Positions 8,468 to 18,204 of a stretch of DNA of 63,619 nt are shown here, one piece after another (positions within the stretch are counted from its first letter, which is position 1; each line of letters opens with the position of its first letter). This stretch comes from Planctomycetota bacterium (GTDB lineage: Bacteria > Planctomycetota > Planctomycetia > Gemmatales > Gemmataceae), in assembly GCA_029777335.1 (NCBI GenBank), contig JAKOSN010000236.1, positions 1 to 63,619 on the forward strand. Direction: 5' to 3'. The position numbers were made by a program, and so were the translations under genes. Below the pieces are notes generated by a model. It saw nothing but the letters and a program-made list of their open reading frames with translations, did no database searches and was not told where the DNA came from.

Positions 8468-9409
8468 ATGGCACGTGGACGGTTCTATGCATCGGTCACA
8501 GGGACGATCGGCGAAACCCCACTGGTTCGCATCAACCGGCTCATTCCTCCAGAGCATGCGGCCGTCTTTGCCAAGTGCGAGTTCTTCCAACCGCTCAACA
8601 GCGTGAAGGATCGCATTGGGGTGGCCATGATCGAGGCGGCCGAACGGGCCGGAGTCATCCACCCCCAGACGCAGATCATCGAGCCCACGAGTGGCAACAC
8701 CGGCATTGCCCTTGCTTTTGTCTGTGCTGCCAAGGGGTATCGATTGACGCTCACCATGCCTGAATCGATGTCGCTGGAACGGCGTGCCCTGTTACGAGCC
8801 ATGGGTGCAGAGCTGGTGCTCACCCCTGCGGCGGAGGGGATGCGCGGAGCGATCACTCGGGCGAGCGAGCTGGTGGCGAAGAATCCCGATGCCTGGATGC
8901 CGCAGCAGTTCGAGAACCCCGCCAACCCCGCCATTCACGAGGCGACCACGGGACCGGAAATCTGGGAGGATCTGGGGCACGAGGTCGATGCCATTGTCGC
9001 TGGCGTGGGCACGGGGGGAACGATCACCGGGGTGAGTCGCTACATCAAGCCCCGCCAACCGAATTTCAAGGCGATCGCTGTGGAGCCGGTCCATTCCCCA
9101 GTCATCAGCGGGGGCAAACCAGGCCCGCACAAGATTCAGGGAATCGGCGCCGGGTTCATTCCCAAAAACCTCGACACCGCCCTGGTGGATGAGGTGATCA
9201 CGGTCTCCAACGAAGAGGCCTTTGAATGGTCGCGCCGCCTGGCCCGGTCCGAGGGATTGATGGTTGGTATTAGCAGCGGGGCCAACCTGTGTGCCGCAGC
9301 CAAGGTGGCGGCCCGGCCGGAATTCAAGGGGAAACGCATTGTCACCATCATGTGCAGCCTGGGCGAACGCTACCTGTCGACTCCGCTGTTTGAAGGATTG
9401 ACCGGGTGA
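8468..9409 (+). CDS. cysK: Cysteine synthase (O-acetylserine sulfhydrylase)
   Basis: This 313-residue PLP enzyme condenses O-acetylserine and sulfide to cysteine. The PLP lysine is in NSVKDRIG (K47), the substrate loop is TSGNTGIALAF, and the phosphate-binding glycine loop is GVGTGGTITG; GISSGANL near the C-terminus is also typical. Length and motif order match CysK/CysM; the QQFENPANPAIH segment favours CysK. The ATG at 8468 is preceded by AAGGAG and starts where the family starts. It follows the Rrf2 regulator closely and is probably in the same operon. Its end faces that of glgB, with a hairpin in the gap. Confidence 0.95.
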   Translation: MARGRFYASVTGTIGETPLVRINRLIPPEHAAVFAKCEFFQPLNSVKDRIGVAMIEAAERAGVIHPQTQIIEPTSGNTGIALAFVCAAKGYRLTLTMPESMSLERRALLRAMGAELVLTPAAEGMRGAITRASELVAKNPDAWMPQQFENPANPAIHEATTGPEIWEDLGHEVDAIVAGVGTGGTITGVSRYIKPRQPNFKAIAVEPVHSPVISGGKPGPHKIQGIGAGFIPKNLDTALVDEVITVSNEEAFEWSRRLARSEGLMVGISSGANLCAAAKVAARPEFKGKRIVTIMCSLGERYLSTPLFEGLTG

Positions 9410-9427
9410 GCAGAGCGCGCGCGTTTT

Positions 9428-9458
9428 CCGCGCGGCAAACTGCCTCGTTGCCGCGCGG
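9428..9458. terminator. GC-rich hairpin between convergent cysK and glgB
   Basis: Perfect 11-bp arms, CCGCGCGGCAA (9428-9438) and TTGCCGCGCGG (9448-9458), with a 9-nt loop, lie between two convergent stop codons. It probably terminates transcription from both sides or stabilises 3' ends. Neither strand has a U-tract after the stem. Confidence 0.55.
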
Positions 9459-9480
9459 GAGACACGCCAGATTGTGGGAG

Positions 9481-11442
9481 TCAATGGCCCCACTGGAGAT
9501 AGAGCGCTCCCAGCGGAGGTAAGGTGATACTGATCGACGACGGAAAGCCGTGGTAACGGATGGGGGTGGAATGCACCCCGCCAAAGTTCCCCTGACCACT
9601 GCCGCCATATTCCTGGGCATCGGTGTTGACCAGTTCGCGCCACCACCCCCGGCGGGGCACTCCAATACGATAGTTGCGCAACGGCACCGTGGTAAAATTG
9701 CAAATCACCAGGACGGTCGAGGTCTCCTCGGGGCCAATGCGCAGGAAACTCAGCACACTGTGATCGCTATCGTTGGGATCCAACCAGCGGAACCCCCGAG
9801 GATCGCAATCATACAGGTGGAGTGCTGGCTGTTCCCGATAGTGGCGATTCAAGGCACGCACCAGTCGTTGCACCCCCTGGTGGTAGTATCCCTCCAGCAG
9901 ATGCCAGTCGAGACTGGAGTCGTGGTGCCACTCCCGCCACTGTCCAAATTCCCCCCCCATGAAGAGGAGTTTTTTCCCCGGCTGGGCATACATGTAAGCG
10001 TAGAGCAGGCGCAGATTGGCGAACTTTTGCCAATCATCCCCGGACATCTTCCCCAGGAGCGAACCCTTGCCGTGCACCACCTCGTCGTGTGAGAGCGGCA
10101 GGAGGTAATTTTCGCTGAACGCATACAGGCCGCGGAAAGTGAGTTCGTTGTGGTGATACTTGCGGTAAATGGGATCCCGACTGACATAGCGCAGCGTGTC
10201 GTGCATCCATCCCATATCCCACTTCAACCCAAATCCAAGCCCCCCGACGTAGGTGGGACGTGAGACCATGGGCCAGGCGGTCGATTCCTCAGCAAAGGTC
10301 TGCACATCGGGATGTTGCTTGTAAATCTCCTCATTCAGTGTGCGGAGAAAGTGGATCGCCTCCAGGTTCTCGCGGCCGCCATACTGGTTGGGAATCCACT
10401 CCCCTTCCTTGCGCGAATAATCGAGATAAAGCATGGAGGCAACCGCATCCACACGAATGCCGTCCACGTGGTAGCGATCCAGCCAGAAAAGGGCACTGCT
10501 CATCAGAAAGCCGCGCACCTCGTTGCGCCCGTAATTGAAGATGCAACTCTTCCAATCGGGATGATACCCCTGGCGCGGATCGGCATGATCGTACAGGTGG
10601 GTGCCATCAAAGTACGCCAGACCATGTTCATCCGAGGGGAAATGCGACGGCACCCAGTCGAGGATCACTCCAAAACCAGCCTGGTGGAGTTGATCAATCA
10701 GGAACATGAGATCCTGAGGCGTGCCATGACGACTGGTGGGGGCGAAGTACGACGTGGTTTGGTAGCCCCAGGAACCGAAAAACGGGTGTTCCATCAAGGG
10801 GAGGAACTCGACGTGCGTGAACTCGGTTTCACGGAGGTGCTGGATCAACCACGGCGCCATTTCTCGGTAGCTGAGGGAACGGTTGCCCTCCTCGGGGACG
10901 CGTCGCCAGGAGCCAAGATGCACTTCATAGATCGCCAAAGGCGCCTTTAATGAATTCCGCTCTCCCCGCCGGGCCATCCACTCCTGATCGCCCCAGGTGT
11001 AGTCGGTCTGCCAGACGATCGAGGCGGTTTCCGGCGGCGTTTCGCAGTGAAAGCCGAGAGGATCGCCCCGATCGGTCTTGTAACCTGCCTCGCGGGAAAC
11101 GATGTGATACTTGTACCGCTGGCCAACTCCAATTCCCGGGAGGAATCCTTCCCAGATTCCCGAGTGACCGCGTGGGAGCAAGGGGTGGGTGGCGTTATTC
11201 CACTCGTTAAAGTCTCCCATGACCGCGACCGATTGCGCGTTGGGAGCCCAGACAGCGAAGTTGGTCCCCGCCTGTCCGTTCACCACGTCGAGATGCGCCC
11301 CCAGCTTGGTGTACAGTTGGAGGTGGGTTCCCTCGTTGAAGAGATAGAGGTCCGTCTCGGTGAAACGGGTGTGCTCATGAAGAACGACCACGGAAGAGTC
11401 GCCTGTGCGGCCCGTGTCGCTGCTGGGTTTGATCACGGCCAT
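9481..11442 (-). CDS. glgB: 1,4-alpha-glucan branching enzyme
   Basis: This 653-residue enzyme makes alpha-1,6 branches in glycogen-like glucan. An N-terminal CBM48-type domain (about residues 20-130, with TNFAVWAPNAQSVAVMGDFN) precedes a GH13 barrel. The nucleophile is D332 in the GIRVDAVASM segment and the acid/base is E385 in TFAEESTAW; NYLLPLSHDEV carries the third acidic residue. The length suits a branching enzyme with one N-terminal beta domain. It is the last gene of the glgE/treS operon, with a gap of about 92 bp to the preceding gene. In the GlgE pathway it branches the chains built from maltose-1-phosphate. Confidence 0.96.
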   Translation of the reverse strand: MAVIKPSSDTGRTGDSSVVVLHEHTRFTETDLYLFNEGTHLQLYTKLGAHLDVVNGQAGTNFAVWAPNAQSVAVMGDFNEWNNATHPLLPRGHSGIWEGFLPGIGVGQRYKYHIVSREAGYKTDRGDPLGFHCETPPETASIVWQTDYTWGDQEWMARRGERNSLKAPLAIYEVHLGSWRRVPEEGNRSLSYREMAPWLIQHLRETEFTHVEFLPLMEHPFFGSWGYQTTSYFAPTSRHGTPQDLMFLIDQLHQAGFGVILDWVPSHFPSDEHGLAYFDGTHLYDHADPRQGYHPDWKSCIFNYGRNEVRGFLMSSALFWLDRYHVDGIRVDAVASMLYLDYSRKEGEWIPNQYGGRENLEAIHFLRTLNEEIYKQHPDVQTFAEESTAWPMVSRPTYVGGLGFGLKWDMGWMHDTLRYVSRDPIYRKYHHNELTFRGLYAFSENYLLPLSHDEVVHGKGSLLGKMSGDDWQKFANLRLLYAYMYAQPGKKLLFMGGEFGQWREWHHDSSLDWHLLEGYYHQGVQRLVRALNRHYREQPALHLYDCDPRGFRWLDPNDSDHSVLSFLRIGPEETSTVLVICNFTTVPLRNYRIGVPRRGWWRELVNTDAQEYGGSGQGNFGGVHSTPIRYHGFPSSISITLPPLGALYLQWGH

Positions 11443-11534
11443 CTCGACGACTCCTCCCAGGATCCATTGAATTTGACGGAAAAAATCATGCTCACCCAGA
11501 AAGGCTCACTTTAACCTGGATGAATGCTTGCGAA

Positions 11535-14500
11535 TCAGGAGACCAGTGAACGCTGGGGTTGCTGAAGCAAGTTGAGAATTCCCCGAACGGGAACCTTGAT
11601 CCAGAACGGGCGATGGCCCAGTTCATAACCCAGTTCGTACATCGCCTTCTCCAGCAAGAACGCTTCCAGCAAGCGCTGAAACTCCTGACGATCCTGCGGA
11701 AGGAACAACGCGGCCTCGGCCACTTCCAGGTACGAGCGCAAAAAGGCCGCCGTCACACATTCATACCAGCGCTGCGCCCAGGGTTCCAGGCGTGCCTCAT
11801 CTGCGCGGCGAATCATCCCCGAGGCGCCACTCTGTCCGCCGGCCTGGCCAAAGAGAGCAACATAGGCCGCATAATGAAACGAGCGAATCATCCCCGCCAC
11901 GTCCCGCAAGGGGGATCGTTTCAACCGGCGTTCGCCCAGCGAGCGCGTTGGCTCTCCCTCAAAATCGATGATGACGAAATCTTTCCCGGTGTAGAGCAGT
12001 TGCCCCAGGTGATAGTCCCCGTGACAACGGATCCGCATCGCACTGATTTTGCCGGAAAGAATGGTGCGAAAACGCTTCAGAATCTCTCCCTGGGCGTCAA
12101 GGATGCTTTGAATCTCGCTGTGCAGTTCCTCCGGCAAATGCTTCAGGCGCTTGCCCAGGGCGATACAGATCTGGCTTGCCGAGGTGCGGAACGATTGATA
12201 AACCGAGCGTTGATCCATGGCCGAGAACGGCTCGGGCGTGAATGCCAACCGTTCGCTCTCGGAGGCCAGCGCCAGATGCATCTCTGCCGTGCGCTGTCCA
12301 ATCCTTCGGGCCGATTCCAGATAGCCATTCACCCCCTCTGCAAGCGGAACCCTGTCCAGGTCGTCGAGCCAGTGCCCCGGGCTTCCCTCCACCAAACTGT
12401 TCGTGTTGGTGAGGGCACGTTCGTAGTAGGAACCCAGCGCATCAAGGGTGTACTCCCACGCCGTCCCCTCATTGGCGACATACCGCTGGAGCACCCCCAG
12501 AGTGATCGGTTCCTCACGTCGTTTCTGATACTCGATGGACCCCACCAGGGCGGGGGTGTGCGGAAAATGCGCCCGTTGCGTCAGAAACTCTCCAATTTCC
12601 AGTTCGGGACTGACACCGGGCTCCAGGCGCCGAAAGAGCTTGAGAATAAGCCGATCCCCGTAAATGATCGAGGTATTGCTCTGCTCGCCCTTGCTAATCT
12701 GCGGACTGAGAGCCGTGGCGGGGTATGCCAGCAACTCCCCCACGTCTCCACTGGGAGTCGTGACCACCTGCCCCGCCTCCCCCCCCCAGGTCTGGCCGTT
12801 CAGAAGGGCGTCGCGCAGGGTGGCGCTGAAGTTGGAATCCCACAGGGCGTCGTAGAGCACTCCGGCCGGCTCGCCCTCCACCCGAGCGATCGCCGCCTGG
12901 GGCATACTGGTCAACACTGTGCGAGCGCGTGCTTCTCCGGCGAACGCCAGCGGAAGAAAATACTGGTCGGGATCACCCTCCATATACTCCACCTTGATCA
13001 GGAGGAGGTTGGCGGACTCCTCCTTTGCCCTCAGTGGGATGGAGATGGCATCCAGAATGGTGACGTCGCGAATATGACGATCCTTGGCTCCAAACCAGCG
13101 CCGTTGCTGGAGAAAGCGAGGCAGAAGATCGGCCAATCCACCCCGGGCTGTGCTCCGAATCAACCGCTCCCACGTCCCGCGCGAACGGAGAACCGGCAAC
13201 TCCTCCGGGGGAGTGACCGCCAGCTGTCCAAGCGGGATGCGTGGGGTTTCCAGGGCAAACCAGCAGAACGAGTGGGGGCCAAGCATCATGAAGTAGGGAT
13301 CGCGTCCCACGGGAGGGAACTCTACCCGTCCAATCAACTCCACGGGGATCTTGCCCTGGAACTCGGCCAGGTTCAGTTCAAAGTGTTGCATCACGCGTGA
13401 CAGGTTGGCCACCACCAAAATGATCTCGTCCCCATGGCGGCGCAGAAAGGCCAGGATCTTGCGGTTCTCGGGGAAGAGAAACTCGATCGCCCCTCGCCCC
13501 AGGGCTGTGTAGCGCTTGCGCAGCGCGATCAGCCGTTTCATCCACCACAGCAGCGAATTGGGGTTATTCTGCTGCGCTTCCACGTTGATCGACTCGTAGT
13601 GATATTCCGGGTCAATGATCACCGGCAGATACAATTTCTGGGCATTGGCTCGCGAAAACCCCGCATTGCGATCGGCACTCCACTGCATCGGGGTGCGCAC
13701 GCCGTTGCGATCGCCCAGGTAAATATTGTCCCCCATCCCGATCTCATCGCCGTAGTAGAGCACGGGCGTGCCGGGCAGGGAAAAGAGGAGGGCGTTCATC
13801 AGTTCGATGCGCCGGCGATTGTTCCCCAGTAACGGAGCCAGCCGGCGGCGAATGCCCAGGTTGATGCGGGCCTGCCGATCGGTGGCGTAGGCGCGATACA
13901 TGTAATCGCGCTCCTCGTCGGTCACCATTTCCAGGGTCAGCTCATCGTGATTGCGCAGAAAGAGCATCCACTGACAGGTCTCGGGAATGGGCGGCGTTTG
14001 CTGGAGGATGTCGATGATGGGAAAGCGATCCTCGGTGTGGATCGCCATGAACATCCGGGGCATCAAGGGAAAATGAAAGGCGGTGTGGCATTCATCGCCC
14101 TGGCCAAAATAGGCGACGGCGTCCTCGGGCCACTGATTCGCCTCGGCCAGCAACATGCGGTTGGGAAACCGGGCATCCACATGCGCCCGCAGCTTGCGCA
14201 GAAAGGCGTGGGTCTCGGGGAGATTCTCGCAGTTGGTGCCTTCGCGCTCGTAGAGATAGGGGATGGCGTCCAGGCGCATTCCATCCACCCCCATTTCCAT
14301 CCAGAAGTCGAGCACCGGCAAGATGGCTTGCTGCACCGCCGGATTGTCGTAGTTCAAATCGGGCTGATGCGAATAGAACCGGTGCCAGTAGTAGGCGTTG
14401 GCGACTGGATCCCACGACCAGTTGGAGGACTCGAAGTCCTTGAAAATGATCCGCGCATCCTTGTAGCGATGCGGATCCTCGCTCCAGACGTAGAAGTCGC

Positions 14501-14936
14501 GTTCGGGGCTCCCCGGAGGAGACCTTCGTGCACGCTGAAACCACGGGTGCTGATCAGAGGTGTGATTGATGACCAGTTCGGTGATCACCCGAATGCCCCG
14601 GGCGTGGGCCTCGCGTAGCAAAATCTGAAAATCCTTGAGCACCCCGTGATTGGGATGGATGTTGGTGTAATCGGCAATGTCGTAGCCGTCGTCCTTGAGC
14701 GGCGACGGATAGAACGGCAGGAGCCAGATGGCGGTGATGCCCAGATCCTGAATGTAGTCGAGTTTTTGCGTTAAGCCGGCAAAATCACCCATGCCGTCGC
14801 CCACGCTGTCGTGAAAGGCCCGCACCGGCACCTCGTAGACAATCGCATCCTTGTACCACAGGGGATCATCCGCCAGCACCAGGCCCTCGTTCTCGCCACT
14901 CGTCCGACCCTTCTGCAACTCCTTCCGCAGCATCAT
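11535..14936 (-). CDS. treS: Trehalose synthase-maltokinase fusion protein
   Basis: A 1133-residue bifunctional enzyme. Residues 20-560 are trehalose synthase (GH13), which interconverts trehalose and maltose: WYKDAIVYEVPVRAFHDSVGDG at the start, then D223 in RLDAIPY, E265 in LLAEANQWP and D331 in FLRNHDE. Residues 590-1130 are a maltokinase (Mak/Pep2) that phosphorylates maltose at C1: the phosphotransferase loop is HGDYHLGQ (from H972), followed by the metal-binding IIDFEGEPTR. Such fusions are known in several phyla. The fusion would pass maltose directly between active sites. It lies 12 bp after glgE and upstream of glgB. The start has GAAGGGAAGAG upstream; starting at the second Met is equally possible. 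Confidence 0.95.
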   Translation of the reverse strand: MMLRKELQKGRTSGENEGLVLADDPLWYKDAIVYEVPVRAFHDSVGDGMGDFAGLTQKLDYIQDLGITAIWLLPFYPSPLKDDGYDIADYTNIHPNHGVLKDFQILLREAHARGIRVITELVINHTSDQHPWFQRARRSPPGSPERDFYVWSEDPHRYKDARIIFKDFESSNWSWDPVANAYYWHRFYSHQPDLNYDNPAVQQAILPVLDFWMEMGVDGMRLDAIPYLYEREGTNCENLPETHAFLRKLRAHVDARFPNRMLLAEANQWPEDAVAYFGQGDECHTAFHFPLMPRMFMAIHTEDRFPIIDILQQTPPIPETCQWMLFLRNHDELTLEMVTDEERDYMYRAYATDRQARINLGIRRRLAPLLGNNRRRIELMNALLFSLPGTPVLYYGDEIGMGDNIYLGDRNGVRTPMQWSADRNAGFSRANAQKLYLPVIIDPEYHYESINVEAQQNNPNSLLWWMKRLIALRKRYTALGRGAIEFLFPENRKILAFLRRHGDEIILVVANLSRVMQHFELNLAEFQGKIPVELIGRVEFPPVGRDPYFMMLGPHSFCWFALETPRIPLGQLAVTPPEELPVLRSRGTWERLIRSTARGGLADLLPRFLQQRRWFGAKDRHIRDVTILDAISIPLRAKEESANLLLIKVEYMEGDPDQYFLPLAFAGEARARTVLTSMPQAAIARVEGEPAGVLYDALWDSNFSATLRDALLNGQTWGGEAGQVVTTPSGDVGELLAYPATALSPQISKGEQSNTSIIYGDRLILKLFRRLEPGVSPELEIGEFLTQRAHFPHTPALVGSIEYQKRREEPITLGVLQRYVANEGTAWEYTLDALGSYYERALTNTNSLVEGSPGHWLDDLDRVPLAEGVNGYLESARRIGQRTAEMHLALASESERLAFTPEPFSAMDQRSVYQSFRTSASQICIALGKRLKHLPEELHSEIQSILDAQGEILKRFRTILSGKISAMRIRCHGDYHLGQLLYTGKDFVIIDFEGEPTRSLGERRLKRSPLRDVAGMIRSFHYAAYVALFGQAGGQSGASGMIRRADEARLEPWAQRWYECVTAAFLRSYLEVAEAALFLPQDRQEFQRLLEAFLLEKAMYELGYELGHRPFWIKVPVRGILNLLQQPQRSLVS

Positions 14937-14948
14937 TCTCTTCCCTTC

Positions 14949-17039
14949 TCAGAAGAAATAATCGAAGTCGCGTTCCGTCCTCACGTAGCGGCGCACCTGG
15001 AAGAGGTGCGCGGGGAAGATGTGAGGATCCAGGCGCACCAGGTTGCGCGCGCCGTGCCAGAGATAGAATTCGTGGCTGATCACATCATGCAGCTGATACT
15101 GTTCTCCACCATGAATCCCCAGCTGATCCAGCTTCAAGTGGACCCACCCGGTGTGGACATGATGCGGATCCAGATTGACGACCACCAGGATCGTGTTGCT
15201 CCGGTCCGCAGTCTGTTTGCTAAAGCAGACCAGTTCCGGGTTATCCACCGGGTGAAACACCAGGTGCTCATCGCTCTGCAACGCCGGGTTGGATTTGCGA
15301 CACTGATTGACCAGGGTGATGATCTCCTGCAAACTATCGGGATGATCCAGGTTCCAGTGCCGAATTTCATACTTTTCAGAGTTTATATATTCTTCTTTCC
15401 CAGGAGCCAGCGGTTGCCGTTCGCCCAGTTCAAAGGCGGGGCCGTACATGCCATAACTGGCGCCGAGCGTGGCGGCGAGAATCAACCGTGCGATGAATGC
15501 CGCGCGTCCCCCATGTTGCAGGTACTCCGGGAGAATGTCGGGCGTATTGGGCCAGAGGTTGGGGCGGAAAATTTCGCGCACCTCGGTTTGCGTCAATTCG
15601 GTGAAGTAGCGTTCCAGTTCCCAGCTGGTATTTCGCCAGGTAAAGTAGGTGTACGACTGGCTGAACCCCAGTTTTCCCAGGGCATACATCACCTTGGGCC
15701 GGGTGAACGCCTCGGAGAGGAAGAGGACTTCGGGATGGTCGCGTTTGATTGTGGTGATCGCCCATTCCCAGAACGCGAAGGCCTTGGTGTGGGGATTATC
15801 CACGCGGAAGAGCTTGACTCCCTTGCCGATCCAGAACAGGAAGATGCTGCGCAGTTCCTCCCACATCGGGGCCCAGTGGTCCGTCTCGAAATCAAAGGGA
15901 TAGATGTCCTGGTATTTCTTGGGGGGATTCTCGGCATACTGGATCGTGCCATCGGGGCGACGGCGAAACCACTCGGGATGGTCGCGAACATAGGGATGGT
16001 CGGGCGAACATTGCAAGGCGATATCCATCGCCACTTCGATACCAAGTTCCCGGGCGCGCTGGATCAGATGGAGAAAATCTTCCAGCGTGCCAAGCTGCGG
16101 ATGGATCGCCTTGTGCCCACCCTCCACCGCGCCGATCCCCCACGGACTCCCTGGTTCCGTGGGGCCCGCCGTCGGATTGTTGTTCTTCCCCTTGCGAAAG
16201 CTGCGCCCAATCGGATGGATGGGCGGAAGATAGAGCACATCGAACCCCATCTCGGCGATGCGCGGCAGCTGTTTTTCACAGTCCTTGAAGGTGCCGTGTT
16301 GGCCAGGAATCGCCGCGCACGAGCGCGGAAAGAGTTCGTACCAGGTACTGAAACGGGCTCGCGGCGGATCGACCACGATCGCCAGTTCCCTGCCATAATG
16401 AGTGACATGCTGGCGATCGGGATAGCGGACCATCACCTGCAGGAGTTCCTCGGAGATCGCCAGATGAACGCGTGCATCGAGGTCGGTGCCTTGACGCAGT
16501 TTGTCCGCCCAGGCACGCAGCCGCGCGGCATCCTCGGCCGTGGCCCGTGCGGCAGCCTGTTCGATCAACTCTGCGCCGACGAGGAGATTCACCGGGATAT
16601 CCACCCCCGCGGGGAGTCGGCGTTCAAAATCCCGGCGCCAGGAACGAAAATGATCGACCCAGCCGAGCACCGTGTAGCGATAACGCCCTAACTCGACAAC
16701 CTTGAACTCCCCTTCCCAGCGATCGTTGGGCAGCGGATGCATGGGGACTTCCACCCATTCGCTCTCGGTCTCCCGCCGATAGCGCAGCATCGCGACCACC
16801 ACATCGTGCCCATCGGCAAAGACATCGGCCTGGATACCTACCCGATCCCCCAGCACGCGTTTAATGGGGTAGCGTCCCGCATCGATCTCGGGCCGAACAT
16901 TTTCGATCAGAACCCGGGCCTGCCCGTTTGGGGGAAAGGACTCGGCATCGAGGGCTCGGGGATGGGCGGAAGTGGGGGACAGGTCGGGAGAGGGAGCACG
17001 CGCGGGCATGCGGGGACTGGTTGTACCGGGTACAGTCAT
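14949..17039 (-). CDS. glgE: Alpha-1,4-glucan:maltose-1-phosphate maltosyltransferase
   Basis: This 696-residue GH13_3 enzyme transfers maltose from alpha-maltose-1-phosphate to the non-reducing end of alpha-glucan. An N-terminal beta domain (about 45-230) is followed by the barrel with LYLPPIHPIG and the donor-site segments. The nucleophile is D414 in KLFRVDNPHTKAF and the acid/base is E443 in VLFLSEAFTRP, 29 residues apart as in characterised GlgE; D501 in NTPDILPEYL fits the third acidic residue. The ATG at 17039 has GGAGGTG upstream and is preferred over 17159. It is the first gene of the operon glgE-treS/mak-glgB, which together convert trehalose to branched glucan. Confidence 0.96.
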   Translation of the reverse strand: MTVPGTTSPRMPARAPSPDLSPTSAHPRALDAESFPPNGQARVLIENVRPEIDAGRYPIKRVLGDRVGIQADVFADGHDVVVAMLRYRRETESEWVEVPMHPLPNDRWEGEFKVVELGRYRYTVLGWVDHFRSWRRDFERRLPAGVDIPVNLLVGAELIEQAAARATAEDAARLRAWADKLRQGTDLDARVHLAISEELLQVMVRYPDRQHVTHYGRELAIVVDPPRARFSTWYELFPRSCAAIPGQHGTFKDCEKQLPRIAEMGFDVLYLPPIHPIGRSFRKGKNNNPTAGPTEPGSPWGIGAVEGGHKAIHPQLGTLEDFLHLIQRARELGIEVAMDIALQCSPDHPYVRDHPEWFRRRPDGTIQYAENPPKKYQDIYPFDFETDHWAPMWEELRSIFLFWIGKGVKLFRVDNPHTKAFAFWEWAITTIKRDHPEVLFLSEAFTRPKVMYALGKLGFSQSYTYFTWRNTSWELERYFTELTQTEVREIFRPNLWPNTPDILPEYLQHGGRAAFIARLILAATLGASYGMYGPAFELGERQPLAPGKEEYINSEKYEIRHWNLDHPDSLQEIITLVNQCRKSNPALQSDEHLVFHPVDNPELVCFSKQTADRSNTILVVVNLDPHHVHTGWVHLKLDQLGIHGGEQYQLHDVISHEFYLWHGARNLVRLDPHIFPAHLFQVRRYVRTERDFDYFF

Positions 17040-17472
17040 TTCGCACCTCCAGGGGACCAGGAAGCGGGTTCCGGGTTGTGAGGGCGTGTCCTGGGGTTGG
17101 TTCCTTTCCGGGTTGCTGGCTGGCTGTTCGATCGACGCAATGAAGCCTTGCCAGTGCACGCGCCTACGCCAGGGTGAATGGGAATGATGAAGTTTGTTCG
17201 CCTGTCCGCTCCTGTTCGTTCAGGTACTGGCAGTATAGGGTTGGCCGCAAAGGCCGGAAAGGTTTTTTTCAGGGATCTCCCCACCTTTATTGAATATATT
17301 TACGATCTTTTAATAACCATCACCGTGTCTGCACCATCAGGCTGTCGAACCGCTGACAGGGTAGCGTCAATACTCGGGCTGAGATTCCCCTCCTGGGCGA
17401 TCCCAGGCGCGGGTTTGTACAACGGCTGCAAGGTCAACCTGTTCCCTACTCGACACAAAGGAGACACCGACG
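17040..17472. other. Divergent intergenic region glgE / DUF1080
   Basis: A 433-bp gap between divergently transcribed genes, so it should hold both promoters. Positions about 17260-17330 are distinctly AT-rich (TTTATTGAATATATTTACG) against a GC-rich background, which suggests a promoter. No coding frame here is convincing. Confidence 0.5.
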
Positions 17473-18153
17473 ATGCGTACTCTTCCTGGAACCCTTTTGC
17501 TCGGCGGATTACTGGTGGTTGGTTGTCTATCCCCCGCAGGACCGTCTGCACGGGGCGCTCGTGCCCTGGCCGAGGAGGGGTGGATCGTCCTTTTCGATGG
17601 CAAGACGCTGGAGGGGTGGCAGAACGCCGCCGGGAAGAAACCCGGTGCGGGCTGGGTGGTCGAGAACGGCGCGCTGGTCCGCAAGAGCGGGAGCGGGGAT
17701 CTCTGGACCAGCAAACGCTTCGGCGATTTCGTTCTGGAAGCGGAGTTCAAGACGACAGGCAATAGCGGAATCTTCATCCGCACCGACAAGCCGACCGACA
17801 ACGTGCAGACCGGGATCGAAATCCAGGTGGACAACCCCTCGAAACCAGGGAAACACAGTTGTGGCGCGGTCTACGATCTCCTGGCACCGAGCAAGAACGT
17901 CGCCAAGAAAGGAGAATGGAACAAGGTGGTCATCACCGCCCAGGGGAGCAAACTCCAGGTGGTGATGAATGGCGAACCGATCATCGACATGGATCTGGAT
18001 AAATGGACCGAACCCGGCAAAAACCCGGACGGAAGCAAGAACAAGTACAAAAATGCCCTGAAGGATTTCAAACGCGAGGGGCACATCGGCTTGCAGGATC
18101 ATGGTGCGGTCGTCAGCTACCGCAACCTTCGGATCAAACCGCTGGGGAAGTGA
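17473..18153 (+). CDS. DUF1080 (3-keto-disaccharide hydrolase-like) lipoprotein
   Basis: This 226-residue protein belongs to the DUF1080 family, a concanavalin-like beta-jellyroll heavily expanded in planctomycetes; characterised members act on 3-keto-glycosides. Typical motifs are WIVLFDGKTLEGWQN at the start of the domain, FVLEAEFKTTGNSGIFIR in the middle, and GHIGLQDHGAVVSYRNLRIKPL at the end. The leader LLLGGLLVVGC carries a lipobox-like Cys at about residue 18, so it is probably a lipoprotein. The ATG has GGAGACACCGACG upstream. It stands alone; its end converges with a small minus-strand gene through a perfect hairpin. The substrate cannot be told from the sequence. Confidence 0.92.
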   Translation: MRTLPGTLLLGGLLVVGCLSPAGPSARGARALAEEGWIVLFDGKTLEGWQNAAGKKPGAGWVVENGALVRKSGSGDLWTSKRFGDFVLEAEFKTTGNSGIFIRTDKPTDNVQTGIEIQVDNPSKPGKHSCGAVYDLLAPSKNVAKKGEWNKVVITAQGSKLQVVMNGEPIIDMDLDKWTEPGKNPDGSKNKYKNALKDFKREGHIGLQDHGAVVSYRNLRIKPLGK

Positions 18154-18165
18154 CGCAAACGGACA

Positions 18166-18196
18166 ACGCTGCGCAGCGTGGGAGGCTGCGCAGCGT
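18166..18196. terminator. GC-rich hairpin between convergent genes
   Basis: Perfect 12-bp arms ACGCTGCGCAGC (18166-18177) and GCTGCGCAGCGT (18185-18196) with a 7-nt loop lie 12 bp after the DUF1080 stop and just before the stop of the opposing small gene. This is probably a bidirectional 3'-end element; there is no U-tract. Confidence 0.55.
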
Positions 18197-18204
18197 CCCA
18201 GCGA

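Noticed and set aside
11559..13400. Plus-strand frame of 613 codons
   Set aside because: Antisense to the treS-maltokinase fusion, whose catalytic motifs are intact; no domain in the antisense translation.
14811..16691. Plus-strand frame of 626 codons
   Set aside because: Antisense to glgE and the start of treS; explained by codon bias of the real genes.
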